Assembly (NCBI GenBank): GCA_004151065.3
Contig: NWUY0300051526.1
Coordinates: 1 to 10,032 of the forward strand
Length of the DNA stretch: 10,032 bases
Direction: 5' to 3'
Source of the DNA: Larix sibirica
Lineage: Eukaryota; Streptophyta; Pinopsida; Pinales; Pinaceae
Shown here: positions 1 through 8,067 of the stretch, in pieces
Layout: the number at the start of each line of letters is the position of its first letter
Numbering within the stretch: position 1 is the first letter of the stretch
Position numbers and translations under genes: made by a program
Notes under the pieces: model-generated
Told to the model about the DNA's origin: nothing
What the model saw: the letters and a program-made list of their open reading frames with translations, nothing else
The model's database searches: none

Positions 1-180
1 AGTCCGCTTAGGTAGATTGTCCGAAAACACTTGGATTATTGTAGTTTACTTCATTGACTGTCATTGACTTCATTTTTTTGTTAACTATGGTTGAATTTAC
101 TAATAGTGGCTAACTTCGTAGAGGGTAGTTGATTGTGGTTGACTTTAATTGAATTTGGTTGACTTGGATGGAAATGTCAC

Positions 181-480
181 TCAGTAAAAATAATTCAAAA
201 CACATGTTTTTTTGGACTTATAGAAATCATCCGTGTTTTAAATTTTTTTGGAATCCTCTTATGTATTTTTCCATTAATGGTAAATTTATTCATAATTATT
301 GATAGTCCCTTAATAAAATTTTATCATAATTTGTCACAAAATTTGTATCAATAATTTAAAAATTATTTCCCATATAATTTTAAAGTCCCCTATCACTATT
401 ATTTACAATTATACCAAAATAAATATTGAAAAAATTTAAATACCCCTAGTATGCGTTCATGTAGTATTTATAGGTCTTTA
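181..480. other. AT-rich island inside the minisatellite, no gene
   Basis: This stretch is very rich in A and T and has none of the GGTTGAC units found on both sides. It has no open frame of note, and I could find no convincing terminal inverted repeats or target-site duplication. It could be a small inserted element, a non-homogenised spacer, or older unique DNA split from the array. The repeat resumes at about 500 with GTGGTTGACTT. Confidence 0.6.
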
Positions 481-1324
481 AGAGTGAACCCCTACAATGA
501 TTGTGGTTGACTTAGCTAATTCTGGTTGATTGTTTTTTATGTGGTTGACTTTGGTACAATGTGATTGACATTGGTCGATTGAGGGTTGCTTGGTTGACTT
601 TAGTTCACTCTAATGACTATGGTTGACCTTGGTTCACTATGGTCAACCATGGTCAAATTGGTGGACTATGGTTGACTTGGATGACTGAAGTTGACTTTTA
701 TTAATGTTGGTTAATTGTGGGTTAATTGGATAAGTATGGTTAATTTTCACTATCATTGAATTTGGTTGAAAATGTTTGACATTGATTTCCTTGGTCACCT
801 AGGGTTCATTATGGTTGAATTAACTACATTTGCTTAACCTTACTTAACTTTAGTTTCCAATCATTTAATGCATTGACTATGCAGACTTTAGTTTATTGCG
901 GTTGACTTTGGTTGAGTGTGGTTAACCTACATGATGATAATGGACCATGGTGGGCTCCAGTGGTTATGTCTTACTATGGTTGGCTTTGGTTGATTATGGC
1001 TAATTATGGTTGACTGTAATCGAATGTGGTCGAATTTGGTTCATATTGGTTGGATTTTTTGTCGAGGCTTGACTAAGGTTAAATTCATTAGCTATGGTTG
1101 ACCTTAGTTAAATTTGGTTAACCATTACTAAATGAAATCAATTAAGTTGAATCTTGTTAACTTTGGTTGACTTGGCTCACTGTCATTAACTTGGTTACCT
1201 ATGGTTGACTTGTTTCATTATCATTGATTTGGTTGCCTATGTTTAACCATGATTGACTATGGTTGATTTCACTAAATGTGGTTGATTATGTTTACTATGG
1301 TAAACTTTGGTTCATTATAGTTAA

Positions 1325-1388
1325 TTATGGTTGATTATGGTTGACTATGGTTGACTATGGTTGACTATGGTTGATTATGGTTGACTGG
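1325..1388 (+). repeat. Best-preserved core of the 10-bp minisatellite
   Basis: Here TATGGTTGA(C/T) follows itself head to tail about six times at a strict ten-base period with almost no mismatch. It defines the consensus unit for the wider array. The high local identity implies either the youngest expansion or local homogenisation within an otherwise diverged tract. Confidence 0.9.
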
Positions 1389-2269
1389 TTGATTATGGAT
1401 GGCTTTATTTTACATGGATTCATTATGAAGAAGTAGGGTTGACTTTGGTTGAGTATAATTGACTTGGGTGACTATGAATATCATTAAATTTGGTTCATTA
1501 TGGTTGCTTGTTGTTTAGTTCCCTAATTGTTGCTCATTTTGTAGAAGGTATTTGACTATGGTTACATTGGTTGACTTGGATTACTGTGGTTGGATTGGAT
1601 CACTATGATTGATTTTATTTTAATGTAGTTAACTTTTTCCACTATGATTGAATTTGTTCATCTTAAGTTGGCTTATTTGACTTTGATTCAGTATGATCAC
1701 TATGGTAGACCCTGGTTTACTAAGGTTGAGTTTTTAAGCATGGTTTATTTTGGTCAACTATGGTTGACATAGTGGACTATGGTTTCCTTATATCACTAAG
1801 GTTGACTTTTGTTAACTTTTGATACCTATGGATGATATGGATAAGTGTGGTTGAGGTTTCCTATTATTGACTTTAGTTCATAGTGGTTGACTATAGTTCA
1901 TAGTGGTAGACATTAGTTGACTTAGTTACTTAGGATTCATTGTAGCTGAATTGGTTGGCTAGATGGTTAACCAATATTGACTATGGTTGACTTCAATTGA
2001 CTATAATTGATTTTCATGGTTAACCATGATTGACTATGGATGACTATGGTTGAGATCTATTAACTATAATTGATTTTGGTTGTTTATTGCATTCACGAAC
2101 ACATCTCTTTCAATCAATCAACACCTAATATATTTGTCAATGTATATAAATGATCGATTCTAGATATGTACAAAGTCTAAAATCAAATTAGAAATCTATA
2201 TATTTAGATATCATATTAAGACAATTAAAAAAAGTATGTGTGTGAGATTTACAGTTAGACATGTAAGCA

Positions 2270-2524
2270 ATGTTCATGAATAAAGAAACAACTTCTCTTC
2301 GGTGGTCATTGGAGGTCTTAGTTGTGGCAAAGACAAGGAATGAACTAGCCGCATTAATGAAGTCGTTGTATGAAAATAATTTATCTCTTCGTTAGCTATT
2401 AGAAGCATTACACAAAATTCCAATATTGAAGAATTCTTGGGCAACATTAACTGTAATATCAATAGATAAAGCTCCATCTACATATATAATTTTATTAAAT
2501 AAATATTCATTATTAATGTCCTAA
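2270..2524 (+). pseudogene. Short plus-strand coding remnant, one in-frame stop
   Basis: A frame opens at ATG 2270 and runs to TAA 2522-2524, with a single in-frame TAG at 2393-2395. The translation looks protein-like, with helical stretches such as TRNELAALMKSLYENN (before the stop) and LLEALHKIPILKNSWATL (after it). The opposite strand also has an open frame of 67 codons (2274-2477), but it is a leucine-rich shadow and less convincing. The L-x2-L-x2-IP spacing followed by a W loosely recalls the N-terminal domain of TFIIS/Med26-type proteins; that is only a guess. It may be a captured exon or exon remnant lying between the minisatellite and LTR A. No neighbouring exon could be recognised. 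Confidence 0.4.
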
Positions 2525-2539
2525 ATATCTCCTCGATAG

Positions 2540-3272
2540 AGTTAGTACCTGAGTAGTATTGGAGTGAAACAATACTATCCATGGCATGAAAGGGCTCAAA
2601 CTTTAACGATATTAGAGTTGAATCAATTTAATTGATGTGCATTATTCACTTCTTGAATGTATTTGTTACTTGCAATCTCATAACCCAATTATTTAAGAAG
2701 ATAAGGTCATCAGGGAGGAATTTTATAGAGTGAAATAGTGCTTTACAAAATGAATGGATATGTTCAACATATGGAAACAAATATTAGAATACCAGAGGTA
2801 TTTTGAAGGAAAAATCTCAGGTGTTCAATGAAAGAAGATGCACTGAGATTTAATTAAAGAATTCGGCAGTCACACAAACAGTAAACATCTCATGAATGGA
2901 CACTTAAATGATAGCATAACACACATATGAGCAACAATAAATGAATAATTCTACACAATTGTTCACATATGGATATAGGAAACTGTACCAAAGGCAGAAG
3001 ATTAAATAGAAATCTCTGCAACAATTTCACATTTGAATCTATCTCATGAAAATTTACATATACAAGAGTAGGACTCAACAATCCCCACAGTATCTCTCAA
3101 AATTGCTAGCCTTTTACAATTGAACTCGATTTACATTATATAGACTTAGATAGTAACCGAATTTTGTTTTCATTGTAATTGATTTGTAACAAAATTTACT
3201 TTTTTACTTGTTACATTTCATTTTTACAGTTTACTTTTGATAGCCTTCGACTTCAACTCTGCTTCTTAGTTG
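2540..3272 (-). repeat. LTR A (3' LTR of the truncated unit)
   Basis: This block aligns with LTR B over its whole length apart from two deletions, of 51 bases (opposite 4574-4624) and about 100 bases (opposite about 4652-4750). The left edge is set by alignment with the TGTTAG start of LTR B; here the first base has mutated, giving AGTTAG. The right edge aligns with the CTTAGTCA end of LTR B, here CTTAGTTG. Both terminal dinucleotides have therefore decayed. The minus-strand TATA-like element is retained, but the first deletion removed the polyadenylation signal seen in LTR B. Open frames inside, such as the one at 2890-3081, are chance. Confidence 0.75.
3136..3142 (-). promoter_or_regulatory. 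TATA-like box of LTR A
   Basis: On the minus strand this reads TATATAATGTAAATCGAG, the same as in LTR B. Its position in the upstream part of the LTR suits a U3 promoter. It is a sequence match only, and activity is doubtful in such an old copy. Confidence 0.4.
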
Positions 3273-3274
3273 TG

Positions 3275-3292
3275 CCTTTATTTTTTTCTTTA
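3275..3292 (-). other. Purine-rich tract next to LTR A
   Basis: On the minus strand this is an A/G-rich run between the end of the ORF and LTR A, in the place of the plus-strand primer tract of a retrotransposon. It is interrupted by one T at 3280, whereas the equivalent tract at LTR B is pure purine. An alternative is the short GAGGGGGAAA at the ORF end (about 3304-3313). Confidence 0.45.
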
Positions 3293-3300
3293 TTTGGTGA

Positions 3301-3930
3301 TTATTTCCCCCTCATGTAGACTTGATGTTGCACATTTTTCTTACTGGGTGGTATACTTGTTTGGTTCATCATTTGTTGCATCATTTGCACATTTATCTGT
3401 CCTCTAGGTGGCATAAAGGCCAAAGGGGTTGACTAGCCTACCACTTGTGGAACTGGCTAAATTGTTGATTGTCCTTGCACTGGGTTGGAAGTCTTCCCTG
3501 TTCTCTAACCCTGATGTTGCAATACCTTCTTATGATACTTGATCACCTATTTCCATTATCTTCCCATAGGAATACGATGTGCTTTCAAACCTTCCAAGGC
3601 TATTTCAGCTTCTGAATTATTTTCTTATGAGGGATCCAAACTTTGAACAAGTTCCTCAGTCTGATTCAAATATGAAATTCAGGGCTCAACTTGTCAACCA
3701 TTTGATCTCCACTTATTATTCCTTCCAATACATCAACTCGAGGAATCTAATTTCTTTTATGATTCAAGTGATTTTGGTATTCTTATTTTAATTGGAAGTC
3801 TCTATTTCCATCCCAAATGGGTGGTAATCCCAGTTTCATGACCCCACCAAACATACTTTTGAATGAAGAGATATCATCTGTTAGATAATCTATGTTAGTA
3901 TGCATCCTTTTTCAGAGGCCAGTTTCAAAA
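3301..3930 (-). pseudogene. Truncated copy A of the element ORF, C-terminal part
   Basis: This matches the last third of the ORF in copy B at roughly 85 percent. Reading begins within the KSMFGGV-KLGLPPIWDGN segment (about 3800-3870) and passes through several stops and frameshifts. It ends in a well-preserved tail rich in proline, glutamine and methionine (PPRGQINVQMMQQMMNQ), with the terminal sequence MRGK and TAA at 3303-3301. The N-terminal two thirds are missing: at about 3925-3935 the similarity stops and leader DNA begins. This copy is the best guide to the true C-terminus, because copy B has lost the frame there. The function is unknown. A Q/M-rich tail without a CCHC knuckle argues against an ordinary Gag but does not exclude a Gag-like protein. 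The plus-strand frame at 3579-3791 is its antisense shadow. Confidence 0.65.
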
Positions 3931-4044
3931 CAGTGGAGTCACCACGGTGATAACCTTAGTCAACTTTGTCTGATCCAAGCTTACCGATCTAGATCTAATC
4001 TTAACAGTGTCGTACCCTAGGTAAAATATATCTTTCGATTCCAT
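3931..4044 (-). other. Retroelement leader between primer site and ORF fragment
   Basis: This segment lies between the primer site and the ORF fragment and has no counterpart elsewhere in the window. On the minus strand it follows the primer site directly, as untranslated leader DNA should. The ORF side ends in TATCACCGTGGTGACTCCACTG, a likely deletion junction since homology to copy B begins with the next few bases. It contains no reading frame of note. Confidence 0.5.
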
Positions 4045-4062
4045 TCCCCAGCGACGATGCCA
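4045..4062 (-). other. Primer binding site, tRNA-Asp type (decayed)
   Basis: The minus strand reads TGGCATCGTCGCTGGGGA. The complement of the 3' end of plant tRNA-Asp, recalled from memory, is TGGCGCCGTTGCCGGGGA. Fourteen of eighteen bases agree and all four differences are transitions, as expected from decay of methylated cytosines. It lies seven bases inside the CA end of LTR B, which is the right place and orientation. tRNA-Asp priming is known in Ty3/gypsy elements such as the Athila group, so a gypsy relationship is plausible but not shown. Confidence 0.7.
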
Positions 4063-4613
4063 ATTCTCATGTTAGTCCCTGAGTAGTACTAGACTGAAAC
4101 AGTACCAGCCATGGCATGACAGGGCTCAAACGTTAACGATATTAGAGATAAATCGATTTAATTGATGTGCATTATTCACTTCTTGAATGTATTTTTTACT
4201 TGCAATCTCGTAAGCTAATTCTTTAAGAAGAAAAGGTCATCAGGGAGGAATTTTATAGAGTGAAATAGTTCTTTAAAATTTGAATGGATATGTTTAGTAG
4301 TTGGAAACAAATATTAGAATAACAGAGGTGTTCTAAAGGACAAATCTATGGTGTTCAATGATAGAATATGTACCGAGATTTTATTAAATAATTCAACAGC
4401 CATGCAAATAGTAAACATCTCATGAATGGACACTCGAATGATAGCATAACACACATATGAGCAACAATAAATGAATACTTCTACACAATTGTTCACATAT
4501 GGATATAGGAAACTGGACCAAAGGTCATGATTAAATTGAAATCTCTACAACAATTTCACATTTGACTCTATCTATATTTACAACACACACATGCCAAAAA
4601 TAGTGTTCAAGAC

Positions 4614-4619
4614 TTTATT
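4614..4619 (-). terminator. LTR polyadenylation signal
   Basis: The minus strand carries AATAAA, followed about 20-30 bases on by GGCATGTGTGTGTTGT, a GU-rich element. The pair is the classical arrangement for 3' processing and lies downstream of the TATA-like box, so the interval between them could be the R region. LTR A has lost this segment. Confidence 0.55.
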
Positions 4620-4820
4620 CATCTCATGAAAATTTACATAGACAAGAGTAGATATGTAGAACATGAAGGAAACAAGTTACATAAGAAGAAATTTTTGTAA
4701 CAACTCTGTAATATTAATCTCACAATAATATTTTACATACAAAAGAAAGGCCCACTAAATTAGCAATCCCCGGAGTATCTCTCAAAATTGCCATCCTTTT
4801 ACAATTGAACTCGATTTACA

Positions 4821-4827
4821 TTATATA
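4821..4827 (-). promoter_or_regulatory. TATA-like box of LTR B
   Basis: The minus strand reads TATATAATGTAAATCGAG, conserved in LTR A despite about 10 percent divergence. It lies about 200 bases upstream of the AATAAA signal, as expected for a retrotransposon promoter. No experimental support is possible from sequence alone. Confidence 0.45.
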
Positions 4828-4960
4828 TACTTGGATAGTAACCGAATTTTTTTTTCATTGTAATTTATTTGTAACAAACTTTAATTTTTTACTTGTTACA
4901 GTTCATTTTTACACTCTACTTTTGATAGAATTTAACTTTCAACTCTGCTTCTTAGTCATG

Positions 4961-4977
4961 CCTTTCTTTTTTTCTTT
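4961..4977 (-). other. Polypurine tract next to LTR B
   Basis: Seventeen consecutive purines on the minus strand (AAAGAAAAAAAGAAAGG) are followed by CA and then the TG that starts the LTR. This is where the primer for plus-strand synthesis belongs. It starts only a few bases after the ORF stop, which leaves no room for pol between the ORF and the LTR. Confidence 0.6.
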
Positions 4978-4983
4978 ATTTGG

Positions 4984-7098
4984 TTATGATTTCCCCCTCA
5001 TGTAGACTTGGTGTTGCACATTTTTTGATTGGGTAGTATACATTCCTAGTCCATCTTTTGGTGCATCATCTGCACATTTATCTATCCTCTAGGTGGTATA
5101 AAGGCCAAAGGGGGACTAGCACTTGTGGAACTGGCTGACTTGATGATTTTCCTTCCACTGAGCTGGCAGTCTACCTTGTGCTCTGACCTTGAGGTGGAAA
5201 TACCTTCTTATGATACCTGAGCACTTGCTTCCATTACTTTCCCATAAGAATATGATGTGCTTTCAAATATTCCAAAGATATTTCAGCTTCTGAATTCTTT
5301 TTGTATGACAAGGGCTCCAAATATTTGAACAAGCTCTGCATTCTGATCCAAATATGAAATTAAGGCCTCAACCTGTCAACCATTTGATCTCCACTTATTA
5401 TTCCTTCCAATACATCATCCCAATGAATCTCATTTCTTTTTTGATTCAAGTGATTTTTGTATTCTTCTTTTGAATAGAAGTCTCCATTTCAATCCCAAAT
5501 GGGTGGTAATCCCAATTTCACGACCCCACCAAACATACTTTTGAATGAAGAGATATAATCTACTAGATAATCTATGGTATTATGTGTCCTTTTTAGCAGG
5601 GTTTGTTTCAATACCATCTGTCTAGCTATCTTGATAATTCGAGTTCTATTTGTGAGTTTCATCTCTTCCAGCTGCTTTCGACTACTCCTGTTGTTCAAAA
5701 AATCAATGGTTTCTTGAGCCTCCTTTTGCATTTACTCAGTGTGATTGCTACTTGTATGGATTCTTCCTAGGTTGACTTGTAGGTCTCTAGTTCATCTTGA
5801 TATAGCTCACAAAATTTCCACTTGCTCAAAAATAGGTGGGATATAGTTCCCAGTACAATATAGGTGTACACTCATATGTATTGTAAGGACTTCAACTCCA
5901 TCAATTGAAATGGTCCTACCTCCTTGGGTACATGGAAAGTCCTATGTTGTCTGAAGTGTCTGAAATGAAGTTCATATGACAAAAACCTTTTCCTGATGTA
6001 TTACAATGACAACATTCTTATTGTGAGGAATGTAAGGGAGTTTATAGGGTTCTCCTTCAAAACCATATATCCTGATTATTGAGTGATCTTTGAATAGAAA
6101 CCTATCTCCTACTATGGTATCAGGGGTTATCTGGAGTAACTCTTGACCTTCTTTCAACATCATGGCAGGATTGATACCATATATTAACATATAAGCCACT
6201 TTCATTACTCTGTCAGTAAATTCTATAAAATTTTCATTATCAGGTTTTCTTAGGAATATAATGTTCCATTCATAAACTAGGATTATATTTCCAGTCTCAT
6301 CTACCATCTTCAGACCTATACCTTCAAAAATATTGATAATTATGATGAAAGAATAGGAAACATAAGCAGGATGGGAATCTAAACATCTCTAGGGGGTTAA
6401 ATTCATCTGATTGTTCATTGATGGCGTGTGCCATGAAACTAAAAGTGTCCCATTTAGGGAATCCATTGAGTGCAGGGTTCAAATGGAGAAAAAATCGCAT
6501 TAAGGTTTCATCTACTTCTTAATCATTTTCATACCCCAATAAAGCGCACAACAAGGATATGGCTCTTTTAGAGGCTTCAGAAAAAACAACAGTACTATAT
6601 GGAGGATTCGACTGCAGAATAACTATTCCTGGTTCTAGATGTTTTGACAAAAATAGGTATTTATCAGTTGGATTTAGAGTTTGATAGGAAAGGGTCACTT
6701 TCTTTTCATTCGTAGTTTACACATTTACAAAATCTAGAATGCAGAACATTTTTTGCAAGGCTTTGGCCTCAATACTGCATAACACTTTAGAGCATTCAGA
6801 GGATAAGATGGCATTTTATTTTGGTGAATAATGGGAAACACACCAGCTAACGAATTTAGGAAAATAGACCATGCAAGGGCACATAGAGACCTAGCTGGGT
6901 TGGAATTCCACAGGTGACAAGGATCCTAATTTGCAATTGCTAGTGTTGGGATTCTTTGATGACAACGCTCAGATATGAATGGATTACTACAATGTCAAAG
7001 ATATATACATGGCGATCATATATGCTTTCATCTCTTGCAAACTTGTGTTTAAGGAGTGCATTTTTGTCTTTCTAACTGAGGGTGGTTTTCTAGTACAT
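4984..7098 (-). pseudogene. Copy B of the uncharacterised element ORF, about 705 codons
   Basis: The ORF starts at ATG 7098-7096 and ends at TAA 4986-4984; this start matches the ATG of copy C by alignment. It is broken by stops from codon 3 (TAG) and codon 9 (TAG) onward and by several frameshifts. One is an extra base in an A run at 6326-6330, which copy C lacks. Parts in order: an N-terminal segment with ESIYD and IFD; a middle part ending LLCALLGYEND (about 6530-6590); the uninterrupted 111-codon piece at 5972-6307 (IYGINPAMMLKEGQELLQI); a basic, possibly coiled-coil piece at 5489-5731 (IDFLNNRSSRKQLEEMKL); KLGLPPIWD; an acidic and basic helical stretch; and a Q/M/P-rich tail. I see no polymerase, integrase, protease or zinc-knuckle motif, no signal peptide and no clear membrane segment. 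It could be a divergent Gag, or an extra ORF like those between pol and the 3' LTR in Athila-type elements. The family is not identified. Confidence 0.65.
5248..6241. repeat. 994-bp perfect duplicate, first copy
   Basis: By line-by-line comparison this block is identical to 8068-9061 at an offset of 2820 bases. At 6242 the identity breaks: 6 of the next 60 bases differ, and the difference averages about 15-20 percent after that. The left edge coincides with the base after the N in the second copy. Shared stops and frameshifts are identical in both. Confidence 0.95.
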
Positions 7099-7589
7099 GG
7101 TGGCTAATAAGGGTAAAAACCCTTTTTACTGGTCAATTTAGGGTAATTCTAGGATTTTTACACAGACATAACAATGTAAGGTTTCATGTAGAAAGATAGT
7201 GGAATACCCATATGACTGACATGGAGGTGAGTTGTAATTTTGGGAAAGCACTGGCTAGTCAGGTGTATGGGGTATCTGAATGTTGGGAGCTCTACTTCAC
7301 TTGGAAATAGAAATATTTTGAAATGGCTAAGTTTGATTTGTCTAACGATTAAAATATTAAAATCTATACAAATGGAGAGCCTGTATTTTCCTTAAACAGT
7401 TGGTGATGGGGAATGCTTCGGGTCACTAGATAGGTTTAAGTGAGGTGATATATTGACGTGGGTTCCAGCTACCTATATCACTTTATGACTTTTCGAGAAA
7501 AAACCACCCTATTTTCCCAAGGTGGTAACATACACATTCTTTAGCGGTATCAAAAAAGGTATTCATGAAGGTGTGGCCAGTATAAATTG
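7099..7589. other. Region upstream of copy B, no clear gene
   Basis: The first 120 bases (7099-7218) align with 9914-10032 upstream of copy C, so they belong to the element. Beyond that, one minus-strand frame is open except for a few stops and one plus-strand frame is similarly open, and neither gives recognisable protein motifs. The open minus frame at 7483-7683 is not persuasive. I read this as untranslated or badly decayed interior. Confidence 0.4.
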
Positions 7590-8064
7590 GACATGCGTCC
7601 CAGGTAGTTTCAAGGGAAACGTGTGCTTGAGAAAAAAAATTCCCTATGCACCTATCTGATGCACTATCGCTATGGACCGTCAATATTCTGATTTGACATC
7701 CTTGATTAGCTTGTCATCATATTTACTTAATGTTCCAACATATTTCTTTGGTGCAATCAATATCAGTTGTCAATCTTGTCTATATCCAATGGCTCTGCAT
7801 TCCCGATGCTTAGCTCCCATTTATAATACCTCTGATCACCTGTCATTGGTCATATGTGATCGGTTATTGCTTGTGAATTACTTTCTTTAAACCCTAAAGG
7901 TTAAATTATTTGAACTTGACCAACCTCGTAGACTTCAAAGTCCTATTTTGGATACCTTTAAAAATATCAATACTTATAATAGGTGGTGGACCAAAACAAA
8001 CCCCAAGCAAGTTAGACTCTTTGTACACTCTGGGGCCAATATCAACATAAGGGAGTTGACTTGT
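7590..8064 (-). pseudogene. Unidentified minus-strand coding remnant upstream of the large ORF
   Basis: Three minus-strand segments in different frames look like one decayed coding region. The first is open from the gap to TAA 7908-7906 and includes RVYKESNLLGVCFGPPP and IISIDIFKGIQN. The second (about 7945-7780) includes FEVYEVGQVQI and RYYKWELSIGNAEPLDIDKI, with stops. The third (about 7770-7680) includes APKKYVGTLSKYDDKLIKDV. Frameshifts lie near 7945 and 7775. The plus-strand frame 7489-8066 is also open with two stops, but its composition is less protein-like. I cannot name the protein; it shows no YxDD, integrase or aspartic protease motif. It could be an upstream ORF of the same element or a separate insertion. 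The N removes its N-terminus. Confidence 0.4.
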
Positions 8065-8066
8065 CC

Positions 8067-8067
8067 N
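8067..8067. other. Ambiguous base (N): probable assembly join
   Basis: This is the only non-ACGT character in the window. The base after it is the first of the 994-bp block identical to 5248-6241, and the bases before it do not match the sequence before 5248. A single N exactly at a repeat edge is typical of a scaffold join or collapsed repeat. Confidence 0.9.

Larger units (their letters stand above)
1..2085 (+). repeat. Degenerate 10-bp minisatellite (TATGGTTGAC-like)
   Basis: The plus strand repeats variants of a ten-base unit close to TATGGTTGAC, for example TTTGGTTGAC, TATGGTTGAT and TGTGGTTGAC. The spacing is often ten bases but drifts through small insertions and deletions. The purest stretch is at about 1325-1388, and both ends fade gradually. 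An island at about 181-480 lacks the unit. No reading frame of note crosses the region. I counted by hand about 35 plus-strand TTGAC(C/T) cores, against only a few on the minus strand, so the array is strongly strand-asymmetric. It looks like an old tandem array decayed by point mutation. I do not recognise it as a named satellite. Confidence 0.9.
2540..4958 (-). mobile_element. Minus-strand LTR retrotransposon unit with deleted interior
   Basis: Read on the minus strand, the unit runs LTR B (4958 to 4070), a seven-base spacer, a tRNA-Asp-like primer site (4062 to 4045), leader DNA (to about 3931), the C-terminal part of the element ORF (about 3930 to 3301), a purine-rich tract, and LTR A (3272 to 2540). 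The order LTR, primer site, interior, purine tract, LTR is what a retrotransposon must have. The interior is only about 800 bases, because the leader joins directly to the last third of the ORF. The rest of the ORF and any pol genes are missing. The two LTRs differ at about 10 percent of bases over their first 220 positions (22 by hand count), so the insertion is old. No convincing target-site duplication could be found, partly because LTR B is shared with the next unit. Confidence 0.75.
4070..4958 (-). repeat. LTR B, shared by two tandem units
   Basis: In plus orientation it begins TGTTAGTC and ends CTTAGTCA, so it keeps the TG...CA ends of an LTR, and it is about 889 bases long. On its left is the primer site, which makes it the 5' LTR of the truncated unit. 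On its right are the purine tract and the 3' end of the large ORF, which also makes it the 3' LTR of the next unit. It carries a TATA-like box and an AATAAA followed by a GU-rich run, both on the minus strand. The right edge could be shifted by a few tens of bases, since no true outer boundary exists to test it. The frames at 4314-4496 and 4805-5005 are chance. Confidence 0.75.
4070..8066 (-). mobile_element. Second minus-strand retroelement unit, 5' part lost at the gap
   Basis: From low to high coordinates this unit has LTR B, a purine tract, the 705-codon ORF, about 500 bases of upstream DNA and an unidentified coding remnant, ending at the N. The coding strand and the tract position make LTR B its 3' LTR. 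Its own 5' LTR and primer site are not in the window before the gap. No reverse transcriptase or integrase signature could be read in either strand, so the unit is either non-autonomous or has lost pol beyond the gap. Confidence 0.6.

Noticed and set aside
1-2085. CRISPR-like array or telomeric repeat
   Set aside because: The ten-base unit has no separate unique spacers and is not TTTAGGG; it is a simple degenerate minisatellite.
2274-2477. Minus-strand open frame of 67 codons
   Set aside because: It overlaps the plus-strand remnant 2270-2524, which has a better balanced composition; this one looks like its shadow.
3579-3791. Plus-strand open frame of 70 codons
   Set aside because: It lies antisense to the conserved minus-strand element ORF, where the other two copies show the coding frame.
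4314-4496. Minus-strand open frame inside LTR B
   Set aside because: The matching region of LTR A does not keep the frame and LTRs of this type are not expected to encode proteins; the same applies to 2890-3081 and 4805-5005.
7672-7890. Plus-strand gene from ATG 7672
   Set aside because: The minus strand of the same region gives more protein-like segments and agrees with the element's coding direction, though this is a judgement and not proof.
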